A DNA stretch of 43,167 nt, from assembly GCF_002934685.1 (NCBI RefSeq), contig NZ_NKHL01000081.1:1-43167 (forward strand), given 5' to 3'. The DNA comes from Pseudomonas bohemica (GTDB taxonomy: Bacteria > Pseudomonadota > Gammaproteobacteria > Pseudomonadales > Pseudomonadaceae). Of this stretch, positions 25,657 through 33,390 are shown one piece after another; the stretch's first letter is position 1, and each line of letters opens with the position of its first letter. Below the pieces are notes generated by a model, which was not told the origin of the DNA, searched no databases, and worked only from the letters and a program-made list of their open reading frames with translations. The position numbers and the translations under genes were made by a program.

Positions 25657-26559
25657 ATGACTGACCAAATCTCTCCAGAACTCCGGCCCAACAATGACTC
25701 GATGCCACTCGTATCGATCATCGCGCCCTGCTATAACGCAGAAAAGTATCTGGACGCCGCCATTGCCAGTATCTTCGCCCAGGATTACCGCAACTTCGAA
25801 GTCATCATCGTCGACGATGGTTCGAGCGATAACAGCGTAGCCATGCTTCAGGCGCTGCAAGGCAAGTACGATTTCCAGCTTTATTCCCAGGCCAACGCTG
25901 GCGTGAGTGCCGCGCTGAATCACGGGCTCAAGTACGCTCGTGGCGAGTACGTCTGCACGCCTGACCTGGACGACATCATGCTGCCGTCGTCGGTACGTCT
26001 GCGTGCTGAATATCTGAACCAGCACCCCGAGGTCGGCTGTGTCGGCGCGCTGATCATCTATATGGATTCGGACGGTAACGACACCAAAACGCAGAAGCTG
26101 GCAGGTATCAAAAAGCTCACATTCGATGAGATCCTCGGCGACGCAGTCGTCGTAGGCGCTCCGGTTTCACTGTACCGAATGGATGCACTGAAGGCGGTGG
26201 ACTTCTACGATCCGGATATCCGAGTGCAGGATTTCCAAATGACGCTCAAGATCGCCAGCAAGGGCTACGAGGTGCACGTGTTGCCGGTGAGTGTCACGCG
26301 CTACCGCCGCCACCCGAATAACCTCTCGCGGCGCTACAAGGTCTTGCTGGACGCCGACATGCGCACCATCGCGCCGTATCGCTCGCACCCGGCGTACGAC
26401 CGCGGCTTCACTGCAATCATCAACAAGGCCTTGAAGTACGCCGTGGTCAGCGACAAAAAGTACGCCTGGACCTTGCTGCGTTCTATTCCACTTCGGCAGT
26501 TCAACAAGACCACCTTCCGCCGCTTCAAGCGTCTGCTGCTGCACCGGCAGGGCAGCTGA
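25657..26559 (+). CDS. Family 2 glycosyltransferase
   Basis: The 300-residue soluble GT-A enzyme contains VSIIAPCYNAEKYL (about 18-31), the nucleotide-sugar-binding FEVIIVDDGSSDNS, and a metal-binding DLDDIM in the DxD position. The acceptor-side region VQDFQM plays the role of the ED/QD motif. There are no transmembrane helices, so it is cytosolic or peripheral. The start MTDQISPEL at 25657 is preferred over 25570, whose extra N-terminus is not family-like. It is followed after 41 bases by a hexapeptide-repeat acetyltransferase, suggesting synthesis and decoration of a surface glycan. Donor and acceptor are unknown. Confidence 0.88.
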   Translation: MTDQISPELRPNNDSMPLVSIIAPCYNAEKYLDAAIASIFAQDYRNFEVIIVDDGSSDNSVAMLQALQGKYDFQLYSQANAGVSAALNHGLKYARGEYVCTPDLDDIMLPSSVRLRAEYLNQHPEVGCVGALIIYMDSDGNDTKTQKLAGIKKLTFDEILGDAVVVGAPVSLYRMDALKAVDFYDPDIRVQDFQMTLKIASKGYEVHVLPVSVTRYRRHPNNLSRRYKVLLDADMRTIAPYRSHPAYDRGFTAIINKALKYAVVSDKKYAWTLLRSIPLRQFNKTTFRRFKRLLLHRQGS

Positions 26560-26600
26560 CCCGATCATTGGCGCGCCTGCTTTGGCTCACGGACACCTGC

Positions 26601-27224
26601 ATGAAACTCCTCGAACTGCTCAAGACCCGCAAAACCAGAAAGCATCTGCGCAGTCTGGATAAACTCGAACGCGCGCCGGAGAAGATCCGTCTGCGTTATC
26701 CGCACTACGTCGTGGGCGTGGGAACCTACGGCATTCCGGAAGTGTTCGAATTCGGTGACGACACCATCCTGCGTATCGGCTCGTACACCTCGATTGCGGG
26801 CGGGGTGCAGATTCTGCTTGGCGGCGAGCATCGCACCGACTGGCTCACCACCTATCCCTTCCCGGCCATGATGAAAGGCCTGGAAGACATCAGGGACTAC
26901 GCGCCGAGCAAGGGTGACGTGGTTATCGGCAGCGACTGCTGGATCTGCGCCGGGGCCACCATTCTGTCGGGCGTGACCATCGGCCATGGCGCTATCGTCG
27001 CTGCTGGCGCGGTGGTCGCCCGGGACGTGCCGCCGTTCGCTGTAGTCGGCGGCAACCCCTGCAAGTTCATCCGCTGGCGATTCGATGAGGATGTGCGTGA
27101 GCAGCTGCTGCAGGCTGCGTGGTGGGATTGGTCGATGGAGGAGGTCAAGTCGGTCGCGAGAATTCTTTCAGGCTCGGATCTGAGCACCTTTCTGGAATAC
27201 ATCAGGTCGCGCAAGGCGGCGTGA
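26601..27224 (+). CDS. Hexapeptide-repeat O-acetyltransferase (CatB/Vat-like)
   Basis: The 207-residue protein has a left-handed beta-helix built from hexapeptide repeats (IGSYTSIAGGVQILLGG, then VVIGSDCWICAGATILSGVT). The loop GGEHRTDWLTTYPF carries the catalytic-type histidine of xenobiotic acetyltransferases, and VVGGNPCKFIRWRF is the family hallmark before the C-terminal helices. The fold is shared by chloramphenicol and streptogramin acetyltransferases and by glycan O-acetyltransferases. The adjacent glycosyltransferase favours a sugar acceptor. The ATG at 26601 was chosen; a TTG at 26568 in frame is the alternative. Confidence 0.85.
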   Translation: MKLLELLKTRKTRKHLRSLDKLERAPEKIRLRYPHYVVGVGTYGIPEVFEFGDDTILRIGSYTSIAGGVQILLGGEHRTDWLTTYPFPAMMKGLEDIRDYAPSKGDVVIGSDCWICAGATILSGVTIGHGAIVAAGAVVARDVPPFAVVGGNPCKFIRWRFDEDVREQLLQAAWWDWSMEEVKSVARILSGSDLSTFLEYIRSRKAA

Positions 27225-27360
27225 CAGGAATGCCCAAGCGTTAGAGCGAGACGCCCTGCGTCGGGAAATTTTCAAACTGTGACATCATTTTGATATCGTT
27301 TGTGGCGTTGTAGCTGAAACGATTAATTCGGATGCTGTCCCCTGACTTGAAGGTATGCCC

Positions 27361-28992
27361 ATGAACCTCAGATCCCTCAACATCGCGCCACGGGCGTTGC
27401 TTTGCTTTGGTTTCTTCGCGCTGTTGGTCACCGTGCAAGGTGTTTTCTCAGTGTGGCAGTCCGCCGATCTGAAACAGGCCCAGGAAGTGGTGGAGACGAC
27501 CGTCTTGCCGACAGTGCAGCGCATCGGCGATATCGGCAATAACCTGACTTCCATTCGACTGTGGAACTCCGTGGCGCGAACGGCTCCTGACGCCGACACC
27601 GAAAAGCAGGCCCGCCAGCGAGTCGCCAAGGCGCGCGAGGAGCTGCAGGGCAACGCCGACAAGCTGCAACCGCTGATGACGACGCCCGAGGCGCAGAAGG
27701 TCTATACCGATCTGCAAGCAACCCTCGCGACCTACCTGGGCGTGCACGTGCGTTTTCTCGATGCGGTCGAACAGAAGCGCGACGATGTGGTCAACGCCCT
27801 GGTGTCTGCCGATGGGGAGATGACCGTGGCCGCTGATGGGTTGAACAAGGTCATCGCCCATGCCAATCAGTTGGTCGACCAGAGAGTCACCGCGACTGCG
27901 CAGGCTGCCGACGCGACTTACGTTCAGGCGCGCAACGTCACTGTCGCTACCGTCGTCGTCGCGCTACTGGCGACTCTGGCTTTGGCCGGCGTTTTCACCC
28001 GTAGCCTGAGCGCGCCTATCGCCAGGGCGCTGAACGTTGCCGAGCGTATTGCCGGTAACGACTTCAGCCAGCCGGTTCAGGTCGATGGCCGGGATGAACC
28101 CGGTCGCCTGCTTCAGGCGCTGTCGGTCATGCAGGACAATCTGCGGCGCACGGTCGTGCAATTGAGCGATTCGTCCAATCAGTTGGCCTCGACCTCTGAG
28201 GAAATGTCCGCCGTGACCAATGACGCGATGCAGGGCATTCAGCGGCAGAACGATGAGATCAACCAGGCCGCCACGGCGATCAACCAGATGAGCGCAGCTG
28301 TCGAGGAGGTCGCTCGCAACGCGGCCCAGGCTTCCCAGGCTGCCCGGGATTCCAGCGAGTCAGCCGAAAATGGACACCGTCGCGTTGAAGAGACAGTCAG
28401 CGTGATCACCGAACTGCACGGCGCGGTCGGGACCACGGCCATTGAAATCGATGGTCTGGCGGTGCAGGTCAAGGACATCAGCGCTGTATTGGACGTGATT
28501 CGCGGCATCGCCGACCAGACCAATCTGCTGGCCCTGAACGCCGCCATTGAAGCGGCGCGGGCAGGGGAGGCCGGGCGTGGATTTGCCGTCGTCGCCGACG
28601 AAGTGCGGGCGCTGGCCCATCGCACCCAGCAGTCGACCGCGGAAATCGAACGCATGATCACCTCGATCCAGAATGGCGCGGGCAAGGCCGTGACGGCCAT
28701 GAGTAACAGCAGCGATCGCGCGCAGGAGAGCCTGAAGGTGGCGCAAGCAGCGGGGCAGGCGTTGGCCGAAATCACCGCAGCCATCACCCGGATCAACGAG
28801 CGAAACGTCGGTATCGCCGCGGCAACGGAGCAACAGGCGCAGGTAGCGCGGGAAGTAGATCGCAGCCTGACCAGCATTCGGGACCTGTCCAGTCGGACCG
28901 CAGCAGCGGCCAGCCAGACGTCAGGGGCCAGTGGCGAGCTGTCGCAATTGGCCGTGGGTTTGAACGGCATGGTGCAGGTGTTCAAGGTTTAA
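27361..28992 (+). CDS. Methyl-accepting chemotaxis protein
   Basis: This 543-residue chemoreceptor has a first membrane helix at about 13-33 and a periplasmic four-helix-bundle sensor domain (about 35-190), rich in Ala, Gln and Glu with [17 protein letters not shown] second membrane helix (about 193-213), a HAMP domain and a cytoplasmic signalling domain follow. The hairpin tip is conserved ([20 protein letters not shown], then [18 protein letters not shown]). AAGG is seven bases before the ATG at 27361; the in-frame ATG at 27355 is too close. No CheR-docking pentapeptide is seen at the C-terminus. The ligand is unknown. Confidence 0.92.
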   Translation: MNLRSLNIAPRALLCFGFFALLVTVQGVFSVWQSADLKQAQEVVETTVLPTVQRIGDIGNNLTSIRLWNSVARTAPDADTEKQARQRVAKAREELQGNADKLQPLMTTPEAQKVYTDLQATLATYLGVHVRFLDAVEQKRDDVVNALVSADGEMTVAADGLNKVIAHANQLVDQRVTATAQAADATYVQARNVTVATVVVALLATLALAGVFTRSLSAPIARALNVAERIAGNDFSQPVQVDGRDEPGRLLQALSVMQDNLRRTVVQLSDSSNQLASTSEEMSAVTNDAMQGIQRQNDEINQAATAINQMSAAVEEVARNAAQASQAARDSSESAENGHRRVEETVSVITELHGAVGTTAIEIDGLAVQVKDISAVLDVIRGIADQTNLLALNAAIEAARAGEAGRGFAVVADEVRALAHRTQQSTAEIERMITSIQNGAGKAVTAMSNSSDRAQESLKVAQAAGQALAEITAAITRINERNVGIAAATEQQAQVAREVDRSLTSIRDLSSRTAAAASQTSGASGELSQLAVGLNGMVQVFKV

Positions 28993-29014
28993 CCGACACG
29001 GATGGTCCGAGTAA

Positions 29015-29032
29015 GGGCCAGCGTGTTGGCCC
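29015..29032. terminator. Hairpin between convergent genes (weak terminator candidate)
   Basis: GGGCCA at 29015-29020 pairs with TGGCCC at 29027-29032 around a six-base loop. It lies 23 bases after the chemoreceptor stop codon and just before the stop of the convergent unknown gene. There is no T run on either strand, so termination efficiency is doubtful. Confidence 0.35.
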
Positions 29033-29038
29033 CTGCAG

Positions 29039-30028
29039 TCAGGCATCGGTCTGTCGCGCCGCGGGGCTATCCGGTGCTTTTGCCGGCCCGAGCACTATGG
29101 CCAGATGCCGTAAATCCTCGATATCCACGCTGATGCTTTTGCCCGAAGGGCTGGCGTTCAGCGTGCCTAATGCAAACACGGTAAAGAACCGCACTTCATC
29201 GGCATGGCTCAGCAGCTCGCTGATGTAGCGGCTGGAGCGGTAGGCCTGCATCTGGGCGGGCGAAACGTACAACGTCACCAGCTTGCCTTGCAGCCGATCA
29301 AAGAATTTGAACCTGAACCCCGTGCCGTAGCGCTCCACCAGACCGCCGCCATAAAGTACTCGGCGCTCCTCCCCCAGTTGGGCGAATTTGATATGGCGGA
29401 AGTACGAACGCAGGGACACCTCACCCTGACCGGGAATGCGCAAGGTCAGCAGCGCGAACTCCTCCCTGGTCAGTTGCGCCTGAGCCTGGCGGAAGCTGTC
29501 CACCAGCCGTTCGAAGTTGTTGGTGCGGGTTTCTGTAGGCTGTTTGTTTTTCAGTGTGTCAGGCGCAGACTGCACATCTGCGGGCTTTTCGTCGGGAGTC
29601 TTGTCGGGTCTGGCTGCAGCGGGCTCCGATTTCACTCGTTCCTTGAGTGCGGGATCGAACACATCTATGTAGTCATCCAGCTTGCGCTTGGCCTTGCGCA
29701 GCGCGCTTTGCACTTCAGTTTCCTGAGCCCCAGGCGTGTGTTCGCCAGCATCGGTTTCATCGACCCATTCACAATCGACGTGATGCTCGTAATTGGGGTT
29801 GGCCCGGAAATGCGCCGACACGAAGGTCGGATGCTCTTGTGGCTTCACGTCATAACGCACGCCGGTGATCTTCACGCCCTGCGCACGACAGGCCTCCGTC
29901 GAGCATAGAAAGTTGAAGCGCGCGCGAGGGGGCTCCTGGGAGAAATACTCGCGCCGCGCAGCAACGATCGACAGCTCCTGCTGCAGTTCGACACAGAACG
30001 CGCGGGTGATGCTCTTGCTGGTCTTCAT
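29039..30028 (-). CDS. Uncharacterised Cys/His-motif protein
   Basis: I do not recognise a named family. The 329-residue protein has no signal peptide or membrane helix. An N-terminal domain carries Cys42-x4-Cys47, then His73-Phe, His82-His83 and Cys86 (FLCSTEAC, SAHFRAN, EHHVDCEW). This layout resembles the zinc-binding N-terminal region of CoiA-like and related nucleic-acid proteins. A helical stretch and a Lys/Glu/Pro-rich linker (about 100-185) lead to a C-terminal domain (190-315) with predicted strands such as LYGGGLVERYGTGFRFKFFD and LVTLYVSPAQMQAY. The ATG at 30028 has GAAGGA about 13 bases upstream; an in-frame ATG at 30094 would add 22 residues. It is downstream of pheC on the same strand. 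Confidence 0.7.
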   Translation of the reverse strand: MKTSKSITRAFCVELQQELSIVAARREYFSQEPPRARFNFLCSTEACRAQGVKITGVRYDVKPQEHPTFVSAHFRANPNYEHHVDCEWVDETDAGEHTPGAQETEVQSALRKAKRKLDDYIDVFDPALKERVKSEPAAARPDKTPDEKPADVQSAPDTLKNKQPTETRTNNFERLVDSFRQAQAQLTREEFALLTLRIPGQGEVSLRSYFRHIKFAQLGEERRVLYGGGLVERYGTGFRFKFFDRLQGKLVTLYVSPAQMQAYRSSRYISELLSHADEVRFFTVFALGTLNASPSGKSISVDIEDLRHLAIVLGPAKAPDSPAARQTDA

Positions 30029-30114
30029 GGATGCGGCAGGGTCCTTCGCCGAGATGACATGCGGGCATGATGCTGAATCGCCAGAGAGCTGCACAAGCCC
30101 CTGTTTCCGTATGG

Positions 30115-30156
30115 CTGGCGGGCGGTGGTGATCTCGATCAAGCCACCGCCCGCCAG
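30115..30156. other. Long perfect GC-rich hairpin
   Basis: CTGGCGGGCGGTGG at 30115-30128 pairs perfectly with CCACCGCCCGCCAG at 30143-30156, with an inner TGAT/ATCA pairing. It lies between the pheC stop and the unknown gene start on the minus strand. Neither strand has a following T run, so it is a transcript-stabilising or processing hairpin, or a non-canonical terminator. Confidence 0.6.
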
Positions 30157-30200
30157 GCCGGACTGCTACACAAATCCGCGAACGCGGCGAGGGTGATTGC

Positions 30201-30986
30201 CTACTCCGTCGGCACCGCCAACCACTGGGCCACCACGCTGTGATACGCGCCGGTGGCCTTCGACAGATGCAGCCATTGATCCACGTACGATTTCCAGCTC
30301 ACGTCGTCACGGGGGAGCAGATACGCCTTCTCGCCATACTGCATGTAGCGCGACGGATTCACCGTACACAGCCCCGGCATCCGTTTTTGCTGGTACAGCG
30401 CCTCTGATGCGTCGGTGATCATCACGTCCGCTTTCTTGTCCAGCAGTTGCTGAAAGATGGTTTTGTTGTCGTGAAATTCGAGCTTCGCGTTGGGCAAATA
30501 AGCCTTGGCGAAGGCTTCGTTGGTGCCGCCCTGCGGCTCGATCAGGCGCACATCAGGCTGGTTGATCTGCACAATGCTTTGGTATTTCGACTCATCCTCG
30601 CAACGCACCAGCGGCACCTTGCCATCAACATCCAGCGTGTCGCTGAAAAACGCCTTCTTCTGCCGCTCCAGTGTCACCGAAATCCCGCCCACCGCGATGT
30701 CGCACTTGCCCGCGGTGAAGTCAGTCATCAGGGTTTTCCAGGTCGTTGGCACCCACTGCACCTTCACCCCCAGACTCTGCGCGAGCGACTGCGCCAGCTC
30801 GATGTCGATCCCCTCGTATTGCCCGTCGGGATTGAGAAAGGTGTACGGCTTGTAATCGCCAGTCGTGCAAACGGCCAAACTTCCCTTCTGCTGGACCGTG
30901 TCCAGATGCGAGACCGGCTCAGCGGCCTGCGCCTGAGCGACGGCCAACATGCCTAGCAAGAGGCTGGCGGTAATGCGTGCTTTCAT
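30201..30986 (-). CDS. pheC: Periplasmic cyclohexadienyl dehydratase (PheC-like)
   Basis: The 261-residue protein has a signal peptide (cleaved near AQAQA-AEP) and a type 2 periplasmic-binding fold. It closely follows P. aeruginosa PheC as I recall it: TTGDYKPY, EGIDIELAQSLAQSLG, DIAVGGISVTLERQ, PQGGTNEAFAKAYLPNA, TIFQQLLDKKADVMITDASEA and EKAYLLPRD then YVDQWLH. The TDASEA segment holds the glutamate thought to act in dehydration. The enzyme makes phenylpyruvate or phenylalanine from prephenate or arogenate in the periplasm. No ABC permease genes are adjacent, which fits an enzyme better than a transporter subunit. An amino-acid-binding protein is the alternative. Confidence 0.75.
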   Translation of the reverse strand: MKARITASLLLGMLAVAQAQAAEPVSHLDTVQQKGSLAVCTTGDYKPYTFLNPDGQYEGIDIELAQSLAQSLGVKVQWVPTTWKTLMTDFTAGKCDIAVGGISVTLERQKKAFFSDTLDVDGKVPLVRCEDESKYQSIVQINQPDVRLIEPQGGTNEAFAKAYLPNAKLEFHDNKTIFQQLLDKKADVMITDASEALYQQKRMPGLCTVNPSRYMQYGEKAYLLPRDDVSWKSYVDQWLHLSKATGAYHSVVAQWLAVPTE

Positions 30987-31134
30987 CGTGTCGCTCCCCG
31001 TGAATCAATGACCCCGGCTGCCGTTATAAAGGCGAGCAGGGCATATAGGAAGGCCGGGAGTAACATCGCCCAGGGGGGATGGGTGCAGGCCAAGGCAGGT
31101 GCAGCGAAAGCGATAGCCCTATGAGTGCGCCTGA

Positions 31135-31725
31135 TTACATCGGCGATGACCGCCCGCCCCGAACCTTCGCTCGATGATGCCGGTACAACGCCACCCCCGC
31201 CGCAATCACCACGATGCCGATGAAGATCGGCAGCCGATAAGGCTTCAGGTTCCCCAACAGATTCTCCAGCGCCTCGCCCGCCCAATAACCGCCCATGACG
31301 AACAACGTGGCCCACACCGCCGCGCCCAGCAGGTTGACCAGCGAAAAGCGGATCGGCGACAGGCGACTCGCACCAATCACCAGCGGCCCGACCAGACGCA
31401 TGCCGTAGAGAAAGCGCACAGAGAAAATCGACGCAGTGGGGTAGCGTTCGATCAGCGCTGACACCCGATCGATCGTCGCTTGCTGACGATGCAGGCGCGG
31501 CAGTATCCGGGGGCCGAAATAGCGTCCGGTCCAGAACAGAATCTGGTCTCCTACCATCCCGCCCAGCGTGGCCACCGCGATCACATCGATCAGGCGCAGG
31601 GAAGTCTGATGCGCCGCCAGTCCACCCAGAATCAGGATGGTCTCGCCTTCCAGCAGGCAACCGATGAACACGGCCCAATAGCCGTAGTTGACGAGCAGAT
31701 AATTGATGTCGAGATGGTCGAACAT
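31135..31725 (-). CDS. DedA family membrane protein
   Basis: The 196-residue inner-membrane protein has the SNARE-associated/DedA core. It includes an early EGETILILGG re-entrant region, GGMVGDQILFWTGRYFGPR, RFLYGMRLVGPLVIGASRLSPIRFSLVNLLGAAVWA and a final helix before a basic tail. Members act as lipid flippases, for example for undecaprenyl phosphate or phosphatidylethanolamine, and influence envelope stress resistance. The ATG at 31725 fits the family start, with GAGG upstream. It is divergent from muxA across a 408-base gap. Confidence 0.9.
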   Translation of the reverse strand: MFDHLDINYLLVNYGYWAVFIGCLLEGETILILGGLAAHQTSLRLIDVIAVATLGGMVGDQILFWTGRYFGPRILPRLHRQQATIDRVSALIERYPTASIFSVRFLYGMRLVGPLVIGASRLSPIRFSLVNLLGAAVWATLFVMGGYWAGEALENLLGNLKPYRLPIFIGIVVIAAGVALYRHHRAKVRGGRSSPM

Positions 31726-32133
31726 GAGAACCGGTGCCTCGAAATAGGTGAGCAGCCGCTGGGGCATCTGGCGGGGCAAGCCGTTCGACCAGAGCGCGGC
31801 GTGAACAGTTCTATCGCGTTGCGCCTTCGGCCAGGAACGGCCTTGGACAGCCTTCGATGGGCGGTAATCCCTTGGTTGTCCAAGTGGCGTCAGCGCTGTG
31901 CCTGGGTCAAGTGAGTGTAAATAATCTGCAAAGGTGGTCCCCTTTGCTTGTCCGTGCCTTTTGCGCAAGGCTAAATGGCAACAAATTGCAACATCACCGG
32001 TCGCCCGGAGCCTTCGACCTGGCTGATATGCCTGCCGGTGCCCTCTGCAAACAGGTCCCACGCCGACCGGTGAATGTTCAATATTAGATCGTCGCCCGTT
32101 CCACCCTTGCCCTTTGCCCACGCAGAAGTGTCC
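31726..32133. other. Divergent intergenic region between dedA and muxA
   Basis: No gene is credible here. It must carry promoters for both flanking genes. Visible structures are the hairpins GCAAAGG-TGGTCC-CCTTTGC near 31929-31948 and GCCTT-TTGCGC-AAGGC near 31956-31971. The AT-rich stretch TTCAATATTAGAT near 32077-32089 lies about 45 bases before muxA and could supply a -10 element. No clear regulator site was recognised. Confidence 0.35.
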
Positions 32134-33390
32134 ATGACCCAGATTTCAGCAGCCCGCTCACGTAAGCGCCTTGTCCTGGCGCTCCTGATAGCCGCAGCCA
32201 TTGGCGCTGTTTTTGTCTACATCAAGCACACACCGTCGGCCACGCCAGCAGCAGACGCTGGCAGCCCTGCGGCGGCTGGCCCCGGTGGACGCCGGGCCGG
32301 GCCGGGTATGGCTGATGGCAATGCAGCCGTCAGCGTTGCCGTCGGCACCGCAGGCACCGCTGACGTGCCAGTGATCCAGCAGGCGCTGGGTACGGTCATA
32401 CCCAACTATTCCGTCACAGTGACCAGCCGCGTTGACGGCGAACTGATGGCTGTTTACTTCACGGAAGGGCAGTACGTGAAAAAGGGGCAGTTGCTGGCGC
32501 AGATCGACCCGCGTGCCTATCAGGCCACGCTGGACCAGTACCAGGGTGAGCTGGCGCAGAACCAGGCGCTGCTCAAAAGCGCGCAGCTGACTGCCGAGCG
32601 TTACAAGCGGTTGTTCGCCAAGGACTCTATCGCCAAGCAGGACCTGGACACGCAGATCGCCACCGTCGGCCAGTATGCCGGTGCGGTGAAGGCCGATGAG
32701 GGCCAGATCGATGCGGCTAAACTCAATCTGGTCTACGCCAAAATCGTCTCGCCTATCGACGGCTACGTCGGCCTGCGCCTGGTGGACCCTGGCAACATCG
32801 TGGCGTCGAGCAGCACTACCGGCATCGCCACCGTGACCCAGACCAACCCGATCGCCGTTACTTTCAGCTTGCCTCAGGCTCAGTTGGCGACGCTGCTGCC
32901 CAAGGTGCGCAAAGGTGAGTCGTTGAGCGTGCAGGCCCTTGACCAGCTGGGCACCACGCCGTTGGCCAATGGCACGCTCAAATTCATCAGCAACGAAATC
33001 GACACCGCCACCGGCAGCATCAAGCTGAAGGCGCTGTTCGAGAACCCAGACGAGAAGCTCTACCCCAACCAGTTCGTCAACGTGAAGTTGACCACCGACA
33101 TTCTGCACAACGCTGTGGTGGTGCCGTCGGCCGCTGTGCAACTGAGCAGCGATGGCGAGTTTTTGTACGTGGTCAAGGACGGCAAGGTCACACGGCGCAG
33201 CATCAAGGTTGGCCCGGCAATGGGCGAACAGATGGTGATTACCCAGGGCGTGAACAAGGGCGAGCAGGTTGTCACTCGAGGCATCGACCACCTGCGTGAA
33301 GGCAGCAAAGTAGAGGTCGAAAAACCGGCCAGCACCGACACCGCTGCGGTTCAGCCCGTTAAGCCAGCCACTGGCAACGTCACCCCATGA
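32134..33390 (+). CDS. muxA: RND efflux periplasmic adaptor MuxA/MdtA
   Basis: The 418-residue membrane-fusion protein has one N-terminal hydrophobic helix ([18 protein letters not shown]) and a Gly/Ala/Pro-rich spacer. The two lipoyl halves ([20 protein letters not shown] and [18 protein letters not shown]) flank a coiled-coil hairpin, and beta-barrel domains follow. The C-terminal tail is Pro/Thr-rich. It closely follows E. coli MdtA, with [30 protein letters not shown] near the end. The start at 32134 puts a short Ser/Arg/Lys-rich leader before the helix; the upstream in-frame ATG is unlikely. It overlaps muxB by four bases and forms the muxABC-opmB operon. Confidence 0.93.
   Translation: MTQISAARSRKRLVLALLIAAAIGAVFVYIKHTPSATPAADAGSPAAAGPGGRRAGPGMADGNAAVSVAVGTAGTADVPVIQQALGTVIPNYSVTVTSRVDGELMAVYFTEGQYVKKGQLLAQIDPRAYQATLDQYQGELAQNQALLKSAQLTAERYKRLFAKDSIAKQDLDTQIATVGQYAGAVKADEGQIDAAKLNLVYAKIVSPIDGYVGLRLVDPGNIVASSSTTGIATVTQTNPIAVTFSLPQAQLATLLPKVRKGESLSVQALDQLGTTPLANGTLKFISNEIDTATGSIKLKALFENPDEKLYPNQFVNVKLTTDILHNAVVVPSAAVQLSSDGEFLYVVKDGKVTRRSIKVGPAMGEQMVITQGVNKGEQVVTRGIDHLREGSKVEVEKPASTDTAAVQPVKPATGNVTP

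Noticed and set aside
27272..27296. FliA (sigma28) promoter for the chemoreceptor
   Set aside because: TCAAA and TTTGATAT are present but the spacer is only 12 bases, too short for a sigma28 promoter.
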